DNA of 5,139 nucleotides from Eubacteriales bacterium (GCA_030695285.1 JAUYTF010000201.1:1-5139); one strand, 5' to 3'; positions 1-5,139 are shown, numbered from the stretch's first letter. Notes: generated from the letters alone by a model not told the origin. A program made the numbers and translations.

Positions 1-89
1 AGATATAATTTATAAATGAAAGGTGGATTGTAATGGATAGAAGACAATGAAATTCGCATTACAAAACTAAATATTAAGAAGAAACGATT

Positions 90-117
90 TTGCTGTCTTC
101 AATATAACTGATATAAT
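90..117 (+). promoter_or_regulatory. Candidate sigma-A promoter for the RES-domain gene (extended -10)
   Basis: A perfect TATAAT at 112-117 is preceded by TG at 109-110, giving the extended -10 form TGATATAAT. The -35 region is weak: TTGCTG at 90-95 with 16 bp spacing, or TTTGCT at 89-94 with 17 bp, each matching TTGACA at three positions. Extended -10 promoters tolerate a poor -35. Transcription would start near 124, leaving a 5' leader of about 80 bases before the ATG at 206. The leader carries the 9-base direct repeat AAGTGTTGA at 122-130 and 185-193. This is a motif call only. Confidence 0.5.
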
Positions 118-205
118 TAGTAAGTGTTGAATTATCAGAAATCTATAGAGTATCCAGACTAGCAAACACATATCTAGAAGATTGAAGTGTTGATGAAGGA
201 GTAAT

Positions 206-1057
206 ATGCAGATTGATAATGAAAAATATGAAACTCTTTTAAACACGGAAGAGATTCAACGAAAAATTAAGACTTTTGAATCTCTGGATCTTTCGCTTGC
301 AAGTAAAGAGCAAGTAAGGAGTGCTTTTTTAGATATCTTTTGTGTTGAGTACGAAGGAAAAAAAGTTCTAGTTTTCGAATCTTATTTGATGACACGTCCT
401 TCTTATGAACACATTTATAGGGTAAGAAAAGTAGACAGCTTCCCAAAGGATCGTGCTCCTTGCGAAAGAGATTTCTGGGCTCATCCTGATGCGCCGCAAA
501 ATAGGTTTAACTGGGAAGGAGAAAAAGTCCTTTATGTTTCGACAGACATAAAAACAACTCTTCTGGAAACCGGAGTTAGACAAAGAGAACCATTTGTTCT
601 TATCCAATATACAAATACACTTCCTCTCTTCTTATGCCCATCGGAAGTTAAGAACAAAGATGGTTATGGCAACAATAGTAGTGATAAATTGGGGCTGCTG
701 AAAAACTTTTGTAGCGATCTCGCTAGAACAAATGTTGGCGAAAAAGAACGTTATAAATACAAAGCAACACGTGCTCTTGTGGACTTACTCTATTTGCTGC
801 CGGACAACTTAGAAGAAACAGCTGATGGCATTCTCTATGTCTCTAGACATACTGGTGAGATGGAAAATATCGTAATCAAAGGTGAACGGTTGAATAAATT
901 GGCGATCAATAATGCGTGGGTGGCAAGTATTGATGAAAATAACTCATTTGAATTCTATGAACAGATATTTATTGAGTCAGGTACAATTCGTTTTGGCAGC
1001 GTTTCATTGTCATCCATAGAGAAATTCGCTAGAAACATCTCCATCGTTCCTTATTAA
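206..1057 (+). CDS. RES-domain protein (putative NAD+-degrading, toxin-like)
   Basis: This 283-residue protein matches the RES-domain pattern, named after conserved Arg, Glu and Ser. Visible are YR at 71-72, RFNWEG at 100-105, LYVSTD at 109-114, LLETG at 119-123 and a late DGILYVS segment ending at Ser213. Characterised RES proteins (the ParT, MbcT and Xre-RES toxins) have an ADP-ribosyltransferase-like fold and degrade NAD+ or modify a target with it; the activity here is inferred. Members of toxin-antitoxin pairs are usually about 150-220 residues. This one has about 65 extra N-terminal residues of unknown role and a C-terminal tail after about 240. No signal peptide or membrane segment is seen. 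The start is supported by GAAGGAG at 195-201, only 4 bases before the ATG. The gene is AT-rich, unlike the GC-rich genes downstream, which suggests transfer. No antitoxin gene lies next to it in the window; 1-205 is non-coding. It could instead be a stand-alone defence or metabolic RES protein. Confidence 0.75.
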   Translation: MQIDNEKYETLLNTEEIQRKIKTFESLDLSLASKEQVRSAFLDIFCVEYEGKKVLVFESYLMTRPSYEHIYRVRKVDSFPKDRAPCERDFWAHPDAPQNRFNWEGEKVLYVSTDIKTTLLETGVRQREPFVLIQYTNTLPLFLCPSEVKNKDGYGNNSSDKLGLLKNFCSDLARTNVGEKERYKYKATRALVDLLYLLPDNLEETADGILYVSRHTGEMENIVIKGERLNKLAINNAWVASIDENNSFEFYEQIFIESGTIRFGSVSLSSIEKFARNISIVPY

Positions 1058-1117
1058 GTTCGCTAAAAGACACATCAATTCTACAGGTGAAGCATTTATA
1101 ATTTACCCCAAATCACC

Positions 1118-1142
1118 AAAAAAGACCCTCGCGGGTCTTTTT
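1118..1142. terminator. Bidirectional rho-independent terminator between convergent genes
   Basis: A perfect GACCC/GGGTC stem (1124-1128 with 1133-1137) and a TCGC loop are flanked by six A on the left (1118-1123) and five T on the right (1138-1142). The A and T tracts can extend the stem. Read on either strand, it is a hairpin followed by a T run. It lies 60 bases after the stop of the RES gene and 15 bases after the stop of the minus-strand mutase, so it can serve both. It also marks the change from AT-rich to GC-rich sequence. Confidence 0.85.
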
Positions 1143-1157
1143 GATAGCAATAAAAAT

Positions 1158-2669
1158 TTACAACCCCTTCAACCCACTCATCTCCAGCTTGTCATACCCG
1201 CTCAAAAACGCGTATAGCTTTTGCGCGATCTGGTGCACGCCGCCGGGAGAGTTGCTCTCGATATTCAGCGGCATGAGCGGGTCGTGCAGCGACATCCTAA
1301 GCAAAAACCAGCCGTCGCCCTCGCCCGCGCCAAACGACACGCGGAGCCCCTCGTAATTCTCCTTTGCCACGTCCCAGTTCTCTTTTGCCGCATAGGCGGC
1401 AAGGTCTTTGAGCACGCCGCTGCCATACGCCGCAAACTCGGGAATGAGGATGTTCATGCGTACCTCTGCGCTTTCTTGCGGCTCTGCCAGAGAGTCGATC
1501 AGCGAAAACAGCGTGCGGTTCTCCTCTTTGAGCTGCGCCATCTTGATGAGCAGCTTGGTGATCAAGTAAGCGCCGTCGTCGAGGAAGTAGTTCTCTTTGA
1601 GCGCCCCGTGGCCGGAGGTTTCGATGGCGAGCTGGCTATCGCGGCCAGCCTTGTTGATGCGGATGGATTCGCTGATGACGTTTTTATATCCGCGCTTAAA
1701 GCGATGATGCACACCGCCCTTCTGGGCGATAAACGCGGCAAGGCCGCTGCTGGTGATCGAGTCCGTCACGATGGTCGTGCCCGGGTGCTCCTCGAGCAGC
1801 ACGGCGGAGATGAGCGCGATCAAACGGTTTCTATTGATCTCCTTGCCGTCGTTTGCCACCGCGCCCGCGCGATCCACGTCGGTATCGAATATGATGCCCA
1901 TGTCAGCTTTATTCGCGAGCACGCACTGCGCGATGGAGTCCATCGCCGCCTTATCTTCGGGGTTTGGCTGATGATTGGGGAAATTCCCGTCGGGCTCGAG
2001 GAACTGGCTGCCGGTCGTATCCGCGCCCAGCGGCTGCAGCACGCGGTCCACATAGAACCCGCCTGCGCCGTTGCCCGCGTCCACGACGATGTGAAATCCC
2101 TTGAGCGGTTGGTCGTAATCCGCGGCGTTCACGCCGCTGCGGATGCGCTCGGCGAGCCCCGCCGCGTAGACAGAGAGGAAATCGACCTTAGTGAGCGTTC
2201 CGCGTTCCACGGCGGGGATAAACGCGTTCGCCTCGGCGCTGGCAAGAATGCTCGCGATGTCGCTCTTCTCCAGCCCGCCGTTTTTGGTAAAAAACTTCAT
2301 GCCGTTGCGGTTCCAGGGCAGGTGGCTCGCGGTGAGCATGATCGCGCCGTCGTATGAATAGCCCTTCGTCACGGTGCTCATAAACATAGAGGGCGTGCTG
2401 GCAAGGCCAAAGTCCGCAAGATCCGCGCCCATGGCGAGGATGCCATCCGCCGCCGCCTTGAGCAAGCTTTCGCCGGAGAGGCGGGAGTCCCGCCCGATGG
2501 AGAGCCTCAGTTCGCTCTTGCCCGTGCGCTCCTGTAAGAACAGCACAAACGCCTTTGCGATGTCAGAGACGGCCTCCGCGCTCAACGTCACCGGCTGGCC
2601 TTCGATGCCGGCCATGGCAACGCCGCGGATGTCGCTGCCGTTTTGCAGTTTCCGATATTCGATAACCAT
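1158..2669 (-). CDS. Phosphomannomutase/phosphoglucomutase (alpha-D-phosphohexomutase family)
   Basis: The enzyme moves a phosphate between C6 and C1 of a hexose (mannose or glucose phosphate) through a phosphoserine and Mg2+, supplying sugar-1-phosphates for nucleotide sugars, envelope polysaccharide or glycogen in the cytoplasm. Numbering from the preferred start gives a 503-residue protein with all four family signatures: the catalytic loop TASHLPWNRNG (113-123, phosphoserine Ser115), the metal site DTDVDR (262-267), the sugar-binding loop ETSGHGA (350-356) and the phosphate-binding loop ESNSPGG (471-477). The N-terminal KLQNGSDIRG (7-16) is also typical. SHLPWNRNG instead of the common SHNP places it in a COG1109 subgroup; sugar preference cannot be read from this. 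The frame stays open to an ATG at 2729, adding 20 basic residues. I prefer 2669 because the conserved domain starts six residues later, but neither start has a strong ribosome binding site (GGGG lies 6 bases before 2669). Transcription converges on the RES gene. Confidence 0.92.
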   Translation of the reverse strand: MVIEYRKLQNGSDIRGVAMAGIEGQPVTLSAEAVSDIAKAFVLFLQERTGKSELRLSIGRDSRLSGESLLKAAADGILAMGADLADFGLASTPSMFMSTVTKGYSYDGAIMLTASHLPWNRNGMKFFTKNGGLEKSDIASILASAEANAFIPAVERGTLTKVDFLSVYAAGLAERIRSGVNAADYDQPLKGFHIVVDAGNGAGGFYVDRVLQPLGADTTGSQFLEPDGNFPNHQPNPEDKAAMDSIAQCVLANKADMGIIFDTDVDRAGAVANDGKEINRNRLIALISAVLLEEHPGTTIVTDSITSSGLAAFIAQKGGVHHRFKRGYKNVISESIRINKAGRDSQLAIETSGHGALKENYFLDDGAYLITKLLIKMAQLKEENRTLFSLIDSLAEPQESAEVRMNILIPEFAAYGSGVLKDLAAYAAKENWDVAKENYEGLRVSFGAGEGDGWFLLRMSLHDPLMPLNIESNSPGGVHQIAQKLYAFLSGYDKLEMSGLKGL

Positions 2670-2762
2670 ACGATACCCCGCTTTCCGATTTTGTTTGCCC
2701 GAAAGCACGCGGCGCTTCTTGTGCTGCATGCCTGCGGGCTTCCCTAATAATTATACGCGTTT

Positions 2763-2791
2763 ATTGTCGCATCCAGTTTCGTGTTTGTCAA
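2763..2791 (-). promoter_or_regulatory. Candidate promoter for the phosphohexomutase gene
   Basis: On the minus strand a perfect TTGACA (2791 down to 2786) is followed after 17 bases by GACAAT (2768 to 2763), a four-of-six match to the -10 consensus. A perfect TATAAT also lies at 2755 to 2750, but no -35 box stands 16-18 bases before it. Transcription would start near 2756 or 2743, leaving a leader of about 75-90 bases to the ATG at 2669, or 14-27 bases to the ATG at 2729. The exact -10 is therefore uncertain. Confidence 0.45.
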
Positions 2792-2819
2792 TTCCGCACG
2801 GGCGCGAACCCCGGACAAA

Positions 2820-2840
2820 CCCGCTCTTTTACCGAGCGGG
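2820..2840. repeat. Perfect 7-bp hairpin in the divergent intergenic region
   Basis: CCCGCTC at 2820-2826 pairs with GAGCGGG at 2834-2840 around the 7-base loop TTTTACC. On the plus strand it is followed by AAAA, on the minus strand by TTTGTCC, so neither side has a proper terminator T run. It lies just upstream of the mutase promoter and overlaps the -35 side of the candidate nadD promoter. It may be a transcription block between divergent promoters or an operator; the sequence does not decide. Confidence 0.5.
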
Positions 2841-2855
2841 AAAACATGGTATTCT
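2828..2855 (+). promoter_or_regulatory. Candidate promoter for nadD-yqeK-rsfS
   Basis: TTTACC (2828-2833, four of six to TTGACA) is followed after 16 bases by TATTCT (2850-2855), with TG at 2847-2848 giving an extended -10 arrangement. TATAAG at 2855-2860 is a second possible -10 box. The site overlaps a short inverted repeat, TTCTAT/ATAGAA (2852-2857 with 2861-2866), that could bind a regulator. The leader to the ATG at 2950 would be about 85-90 bases. This is a modest consensus match, so the call is tentative. Confidence 0.35.
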
Positions 2856-2949
2856 ATAAGATAGAAAGAACGGAATGATAGCGCGCAGCAAAAGCTTGTT
2901 TTAGCGCATCCGATTCATCGATCGACGAGAGGGGTAAAGGGCGGCTCAC

Positions 2950-4116
2950 ATGCGAATCGGACTGCTCGGGGGCACATTTAACCCCATCCACCGCGCGCAT
3001 GTGCAGATGGCGCGAATCGCGCGGGACGAAGCCGCGCTGGATCTGGTGCTGCTCATGCCTGCCGCCGACCCGCCGCATAAGCGCGTGGACGGCGAGGTGC
3101 CCGCAAGCGTCCGCCTCCGCCTCACGCAACTCACGATTCTTGGCGAGGCGCGCATGGAGGCGAGCGACCTGGAGATCCTCCGCGGGGGGAAGAGCTATAC
3201 GCTTTTTACGCTGCATGAGCTGCAAAATCGCTATCCTGAGAGCAGCATCTCCATCATCATCGGCAGCGATATGCTCAGCGACCTGCCGAACTGGTATCAC
3301 CCCGAAGAAGTGCTGGCGATAGCGGACGTGCTGTGCGTGCCGCGCGTGGGCATCGATCAGGACGACGAGAAGACCGCGCAAATGCTGCGGGAGCGGTATG
3401 GCGCAAGGGTATGCCTGCTTTCCGCCAAGGCGGATGTCATCTCGTCCACCGACATTCGAAAGCGCCTGTTTGCCGGGCTTTCGGTGGAAGGCATGCTGCC
3501 GGATTTTGTGGAACAGGCCGTCTACGAAAGCGGCGCCTATTTTCCGCAAGAGGTGCGCGCGCTGCAGGAGAAATGCCGCGCGGCGCTTTCCCCCAAGCGG
3601 TATCATCATGTCTGCGGCACCATGCGCGCGGCGGCAGAGCTCGCGGCGCTCTGGCGGCAGGATGCGCAAAAGGCGCGGATTGCGGCGCTGCTGCACGACT
3701 GCGCGAAGTGCCTCGATCCGCTTACGCAGGAGGTGCTCTCCGGCGACGAGACAGGGATAGCCCCCGTCCATCATGCGTTTGCGGGCGCGGTCGTGGCCAA
3801 GATGGAATACGGCATCACGGATGAGGCGGTTCTTGGCGCAATCCGGCGGCACACGACAGGGGACTGGGGCATGACGGATTTTGACGCGCTGATCTTCACA
3901 GCGGATCTCATCGAGCCCACGCGCTCGTTCTCCGGCGTGGAGGAAGACCGCGTGCGCATCACGGAGGATATTGACGCATATATGCGCTATGCGCTCTGGC
4001 ACGTGGCACAGCTCGTTGAGGAAAAGGGAAGGCAGGCACACCCTGCATCGGCAAGGGCGATCGAATGGTATGAACAAAAAAATCGTCGGCAAACGCCGCA
4101 AACAGAACTTTCTTGA
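2950..4116 (+). CDS. nadD: Fused nicotinate-mononucleotide adenylyltransferase (NadD) and YqeK-type HD-domain Ap4A hydrolase
   Basis: This 388-residue cytoplasmic protein joins two enzymes that are separate adjacent genes (yqeJ, yqeK) in Bacillus. Residues 1 to about 200 are NadD, which makes nicotinate adenine dinucleotide from nicotinate mononucleotide and ATP. They show the nucleotidyltransferase motif GGTFNPIHRAH (7-17), PPHKR (41-45), GSD (105-107) and ISSTDIR (164-170). Residues from about 205 to 375 are an HD-domain protein of the YqeK family, known to split diadenosine tetraphosphate symmetrically to ADP. They show KRYHHVCG (216-223), the metal-binding HDCAK (249-253), HH at 274-275, RRH (299-301) and ADLIEPTR (318-325). 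All expected metal ligands appear present, so both halves should be active. The start is supported by AAAGGG at 2936-2941, 8 bases before the ATG. The last 16 codons and the stop lie in the first unit of a 53-bp tandem duplication, so the C-terminal tail may have been altered. rsfS follows, probably in the same operon. Confidence 0.95.
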   Translation: MRIGLLGGTFNPIHRAHVQMARIARDEAALDLVLLMPAADPPHKRVDGEVPASVRLRLTQLTILGEARMEASDLEILRGGKSYTLFTLHELQNRYPESSISIIIGSDMLSDLPNWYHPEEVLAIADVLCVPRVGIDQDDEKTAQMLRERYGARVCLLSAKADVISSTDIRKRLFAGLSVEGMLPDFVEQAVYESGAYFPQEVRALQEKCRAALSPKRYHHVCGTMRAAAELAALWRQDAQKARIAALLHDCAKCLDPLTQEVLSGDETGIAPVHHAFAGAVVAKMEYGITDEAVLGAIRRHTTGDWGMTDFDALIFTADLIEPTRSFSGVEEDRVRITEDIDAYMRYALWHVAQLVEEKGRQAHPASARAIEWYEQKNRRQTPQTELS

Positions 4117-4175
4117 CTATTATATGGACAGAAAACCGTCGGCAAACGCCGCAAACAGAACTTTCTTAACTATTA
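4069..4175 (+). repeat. Tandem duplication of a 53-54 bp unit across the nadD-yqeK stop
   Basis: Unit 1 (4069-4122) and unit 2 (4123-4175) are adjacent direct copies. Their 39-base cores, 4084-4122 and 4137-4175, differ at one position only (G4115 against A4168). The first 14-15 bases are more diverged, with a one-base length difference in the A run. Each unit contains the small hairpin CGGC-AAAC-GCCG. Unit 1 encodes the C-terminus and stop of the NadD-YqeK protein; unit 2 is intergenic. Because the core offset is 53, unit 2 is read in another frame. This looks like a recent slippage or unequal-crossover duplication. Confidence 0.9.
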
Positions 4176-4203
4176 ACTGCCACAACATCAAACAAAATGA
4201 CAC

Positions 4204-4210
4204 GGAGGAA
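4204..4210 (+). promoter_or_regulatory. Ribosome binding site that fixes the TTG start of rsfS
   Basis: GGAGGAA at 4204-4210 puts its GGAGG core 7 bases before the TTG at 4216. The frame has no ATG or GTG near the expected N-terminus. An ATG at 4197 is out of frame. The strong Shine-Dalgarno and the fit of the RsfS domain to this start make TTG the likely initiator. Confidence 0.8.
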
Positions 4211-4215
4211 TACAA

Positions 4216-4629
4216 TTGAACGAATCCATCAAACAAAAGGCGCTGGGCGTCTGCGAAGTTCTCTACAATAAGAAAGCGCTCGACATCGTCGCCATCCACG
4301 TGGCGGATAAAACCATCATTGCGGACTGGTTTATCATCTGCAGCGGGCGCGCCGTGCAGCAAGTCAAAGCGCTTGCCGACGAAGTGGATCACAAGGCGGA
4401 GGAACTCGGCCTTACCCTGCGCCGCAGCGAAGGCTATGGCGAGGGCAAATGGGTTGTGCTGGACTTTGCGGACATTCTCGTGCATATCTTCTATCCCGAA
4501 GAGCGTAAGTATTACAACATGGAGCGCCTCTGGGACGAGGACGACAGCGCGATTCGCTATTCGCTTCTCAAAGAAGAAGAGGAGCGCGAGACCGCCCACC
4601 TGAAAAAAGAGCAGGGAGCAAAGGAGTAA
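4216..4629 (+). CDS. rsfS: Ribosome silencing factor RsfS (DUF143 family)
   Basis: RsfS binds ribosomal protein uL14 on the large subunit and blocks joining with the small subunit, lowering translation in starvation or stationary phase. The 137-residue protein shows the family pattern: ADWFIICSGRAVQQVKALAD at 36-55, EGYGEGKWVVLDFADILVH at 72-90 and IFYPEERKYYNMERLW at 91-106. The length is usual for the family apart from a charged tail, residues 119-137, rich in Glu and Lys and probably flexible. The start is TTG, chosen on its ribosome binding site. It lies 99 bases after the nadD-yqeK stop, a gap partly made by the tandem duplication, with no terminator between, so co-transcription is likely. 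The order nadD, yqeK, rsfS is conserved in Bacillota and supports the identification. Confidence 0.95.
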   Translation: MNESIKQKALGVCEVLYNKKALDIVAIHVADKTIIADWFIICSGRAVQQVKALADEVDHKAEELGLTLRRSEGYGEGKWVVLDFADILVHIFYPEERKYYNMERLWDEDDSAIRYSLLKEEEERETAHLKKEQGAKE

Positions 4630-4644
4630 AACCCTTTTTCGTTT

Positions 4645-4673
4645 TTGACTTTTCTTGCCAAGCATCATACAAC
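4645..4673 (+). promoter_or_regulatory. Candidate promoter for the small Cys-rich gene
   Basis: TTGACT (4645-4650, five of six to consensus) is followed after 17 bases by TACAAC (4668-4673, four of six). It lies in the 136-base gap between rsfS and the small gene, with transcription expected near 4680 and a leader of about 85 bases. No clear terminator follows rsfS, so the small gene may also be read from the operon promoter. Confidence 0.4.
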
Positions 4674-4765
4674 AAGCGCGAAGAAGCAGCAGGCACACGA
4701 AGGACGACACTTGTTCCAACACAGCACCCCCAAAACTCATTTTTTTGAAGGAGGAGGCACGCAAT

Positions 4766-4978
4766 ATGGAAGAGCATGAACTTCGGTCGATTTTGAGACG
4801 CTTTGCGGATTCCGGTTGGGAGCTGATCTCCGCCCCCGCGAACGCGTACCTTTGCGGTGAAAGCTGTAAGGACGAACTGATCCGCGCGGTGGAGAAGGCA
4901 AACGAGGAGTGCGGAGATTGCGGCTGCGAATACGACGCACTGTATCGCAGGCTTCTGGCACTGAAAAAAGCGCTGTAA
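4766..4978 (+). CDS. Small cysteine-rich protein of unknown function (70 residues)
   Basis: I do not recognise this protein. It is real on three grounds: a very strong ribosome binding site (overlapping AAGGAGG and AGGAGG at 4748-4757, 8 bases before the ATG), GC-rich codon use like its neighbours, and a strong terminator 20 bases after the stop. The product is acidic at the start (MEEHELR), has no signal peptide or membrane segment, and is probably helical in the C-terminal part. It has five Cys: 30 and 34 (CGESC) and 49, 52 and 54 (CGDCGC), followed by EYDALYRRLLALKK. The CxxxC plus CxxCxC layout could bind zinc or an iron-sulfur cluster, or be redox-active; this is inference. The frame is open further upstream to an ATG at 4655, but that start has no ribosome binding site and low-complexity coding. 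It sits directly after rsfS, which says little about its role. Confidence 0.8.
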   Translation: MEEHELRSILRRFADSGWELISAPANAYLCGESCKDELIRAVEKANEECGDCGCEYDALYRRLLALKKAL

Positions 4979-4998
4979 AAAACAAAAGTGGGACGCGA

Positions 4999-5026
4999 CC
5001 CGCCGGCTGCCGCCGGCGGGGTTTTT
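4999..5026 (+). terminator. Strong rho-independent terminator closing the plus-strand cluster
   Basis: CCCGCCGGC (4999-5007) pairs perfectly over 9 bp with GCCGGCGGG (5012-5020) around a TGCC loop. One G and then five T (5022-5026) follow. It lies 20 bases after the stop of the small Cys-rich gene and would end transcription of the whole nadD-yqeK, rsfS and small-gene cluster. Confidence 0.93.
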
Positions 5027-5060
5027 GTATGTGCGCGAAAAACAGGGGCATGTTTTATTG

Positions 5061-5072
5061 TTTATCGATAAA
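5061..5072. promoter_or_regulatory. 12-bp perfect palindrome, possible operator upstream of the next gene
   Basis: TTTATCGATAAA is a perfect palindrome in the AT-rich stretch after the terminator. Downstream, TATAAT at 5101-5106 could be the -10 box of a rightward promoter, with only a weak -35 (TAAACT, 5078-5083, 17-bp spacing). A second short palindrome, AAAAGCTTTT, is at 5089-5098. Together they suggest the control region of a gene that begins beyond the window. AT-rich palindromes also occur by chance, so this is a weak call. Confidence 0.25.
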
Positions 5073-5139
5073 ACGCATAAACTGTCATAAAAGCTTTTTT
5101 TATAATTTCGTAGAAAATGCAAACACTCTGCAACGATTT

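Noticed and set aside
16..70. Chain of very short frames (MKGGL, MDRRQ, MKFALQN), the middle one preceded by GGTGG
   Set aside because: Five to seven codons each in AT-rich DNA; nothing shows that they are translated or are remnants of a specific gene.
1025..1076. Imperfect direct repeat TTCGCTA..ACATC at 1025-1039 and 1059-1076 around the RES stop codon
   Set aside because: It is short, with a gap and a mismatch; no tRNA or integrase nearby supports an attachment site.
1221..2357. Long plus-strand open frame of 378 codons opposite the phosphohexomutase
   Set aside because: It is the antisense shadow of a GC-rich gene: rich in Arg, Ala, Val and His, with no family motif and no ribosome binding site, while the minus-strand frame has all the mutase signatures.
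2854..4101. Long minus-strand open frame of 415 codons opposite nadD-yqeK
   Set aside because: The composition (Arg, His, Ala rich) is typical of an antisense shadow. The plus strand carries complete NadD and YqeK motifs.
206..4116. Possible functional link between the NAD+-degrading RES protein and the NAD-making NadD
   Set aside because: They are about 1.9 kb apart, separated by a minus-strand mutase, a terminator and a composition change, so the proximity is most likely chance.
4120..4764. Minus-strand open frame of 214 codons opposite rsfS
   Set aside because: It spans the repeat, rsfS and the gap, with no recognisable domain. rsfS on the plus strand is certain.
4568..5122. Minus-strand open frame of 184 codons at the right end
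   Set aside because: It runs through a strong terminator and antisense to the small Cys-rich gene, with no domain and no ribosome binding site.
5029..5139. Plus-strand frame open to the window edge from an ATG just after the terminator T run
   Set aside because: It has no ribosome binding site, starts in the terminator tail and has AT-rich non-coding-like content. It cannot be judged without the next bases.

Overview
The window looks like a chromosomal segment of a GC-rich Firmicute, probably from the Clostridia. The main evidence is the gene pair nadD-yqeK followed by rsfS, a typical Bacillota arrangement (yqeJ-yqeK-yqeL in Bacillus). Strong AGGAGG-type ribosome binding sites and factor-independent terminators fit this. 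The species cannot be named from the sequence alone.

The window has two compositional parts. Bases 1 to about 1117 are clearly AT-rich. They hold one complete gene, a 283-residue RES-domain protein (a fold of NAD+-degrading toxins), behind a roughly 205-base non-coding leader with a good extended -10 promoter. This part looks like the edge of an accessory or horizontally acquired segment. A short bidirectional terminator at 1118-1142 separates it from the GC-rich backbone.

The backbone starts with a phosphohexomutase (phosphomannomutase/phosphoglucomutase family) on the minus strand, ending just after the shared terminator. A divergent intergenic region of about 280 bases (from the preferred mutase start) carries candidate promoters in both directions and a perfect 7-bp hairpin. 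The plus-strand cluster follows: a fused NadD-YqeK protein (NAD biosynthesis plus an HD-domain Ap4A hydrolase); a tandem 53-bp duplication covering the 3' end of that gene; rsfS with a TTG start; a 70-residue cysteine-rich protein of unknown function; and a strong GC-rich terminator at 4999-5026. The last 110 bases are AT-rich and non-coding, with a 12-bp palindrome and a TATAAT box that may belong to a gene beyond the window.

Functionally, the plus-strand cluster joins NAD cofactor synthesis, removal of the alarmone-like nucleotide Ap4A and ribosome silencing in starvation, all housekeeping or stress-adaptation roles. The mutase supplies hexose-1-phosphates for envelope sugars or glycogen. 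I see no CRISPR array, tRNA, rRNA, transposase or integrase. The least ordinary items are the lone RES protein with no visible antitoxin, the 53-bp tandem duplication that changes the gap between nadD-yqeK and rsfS, and the small Cys-rich protein. I do not see clear evidence for a wholly new multi-gene system.
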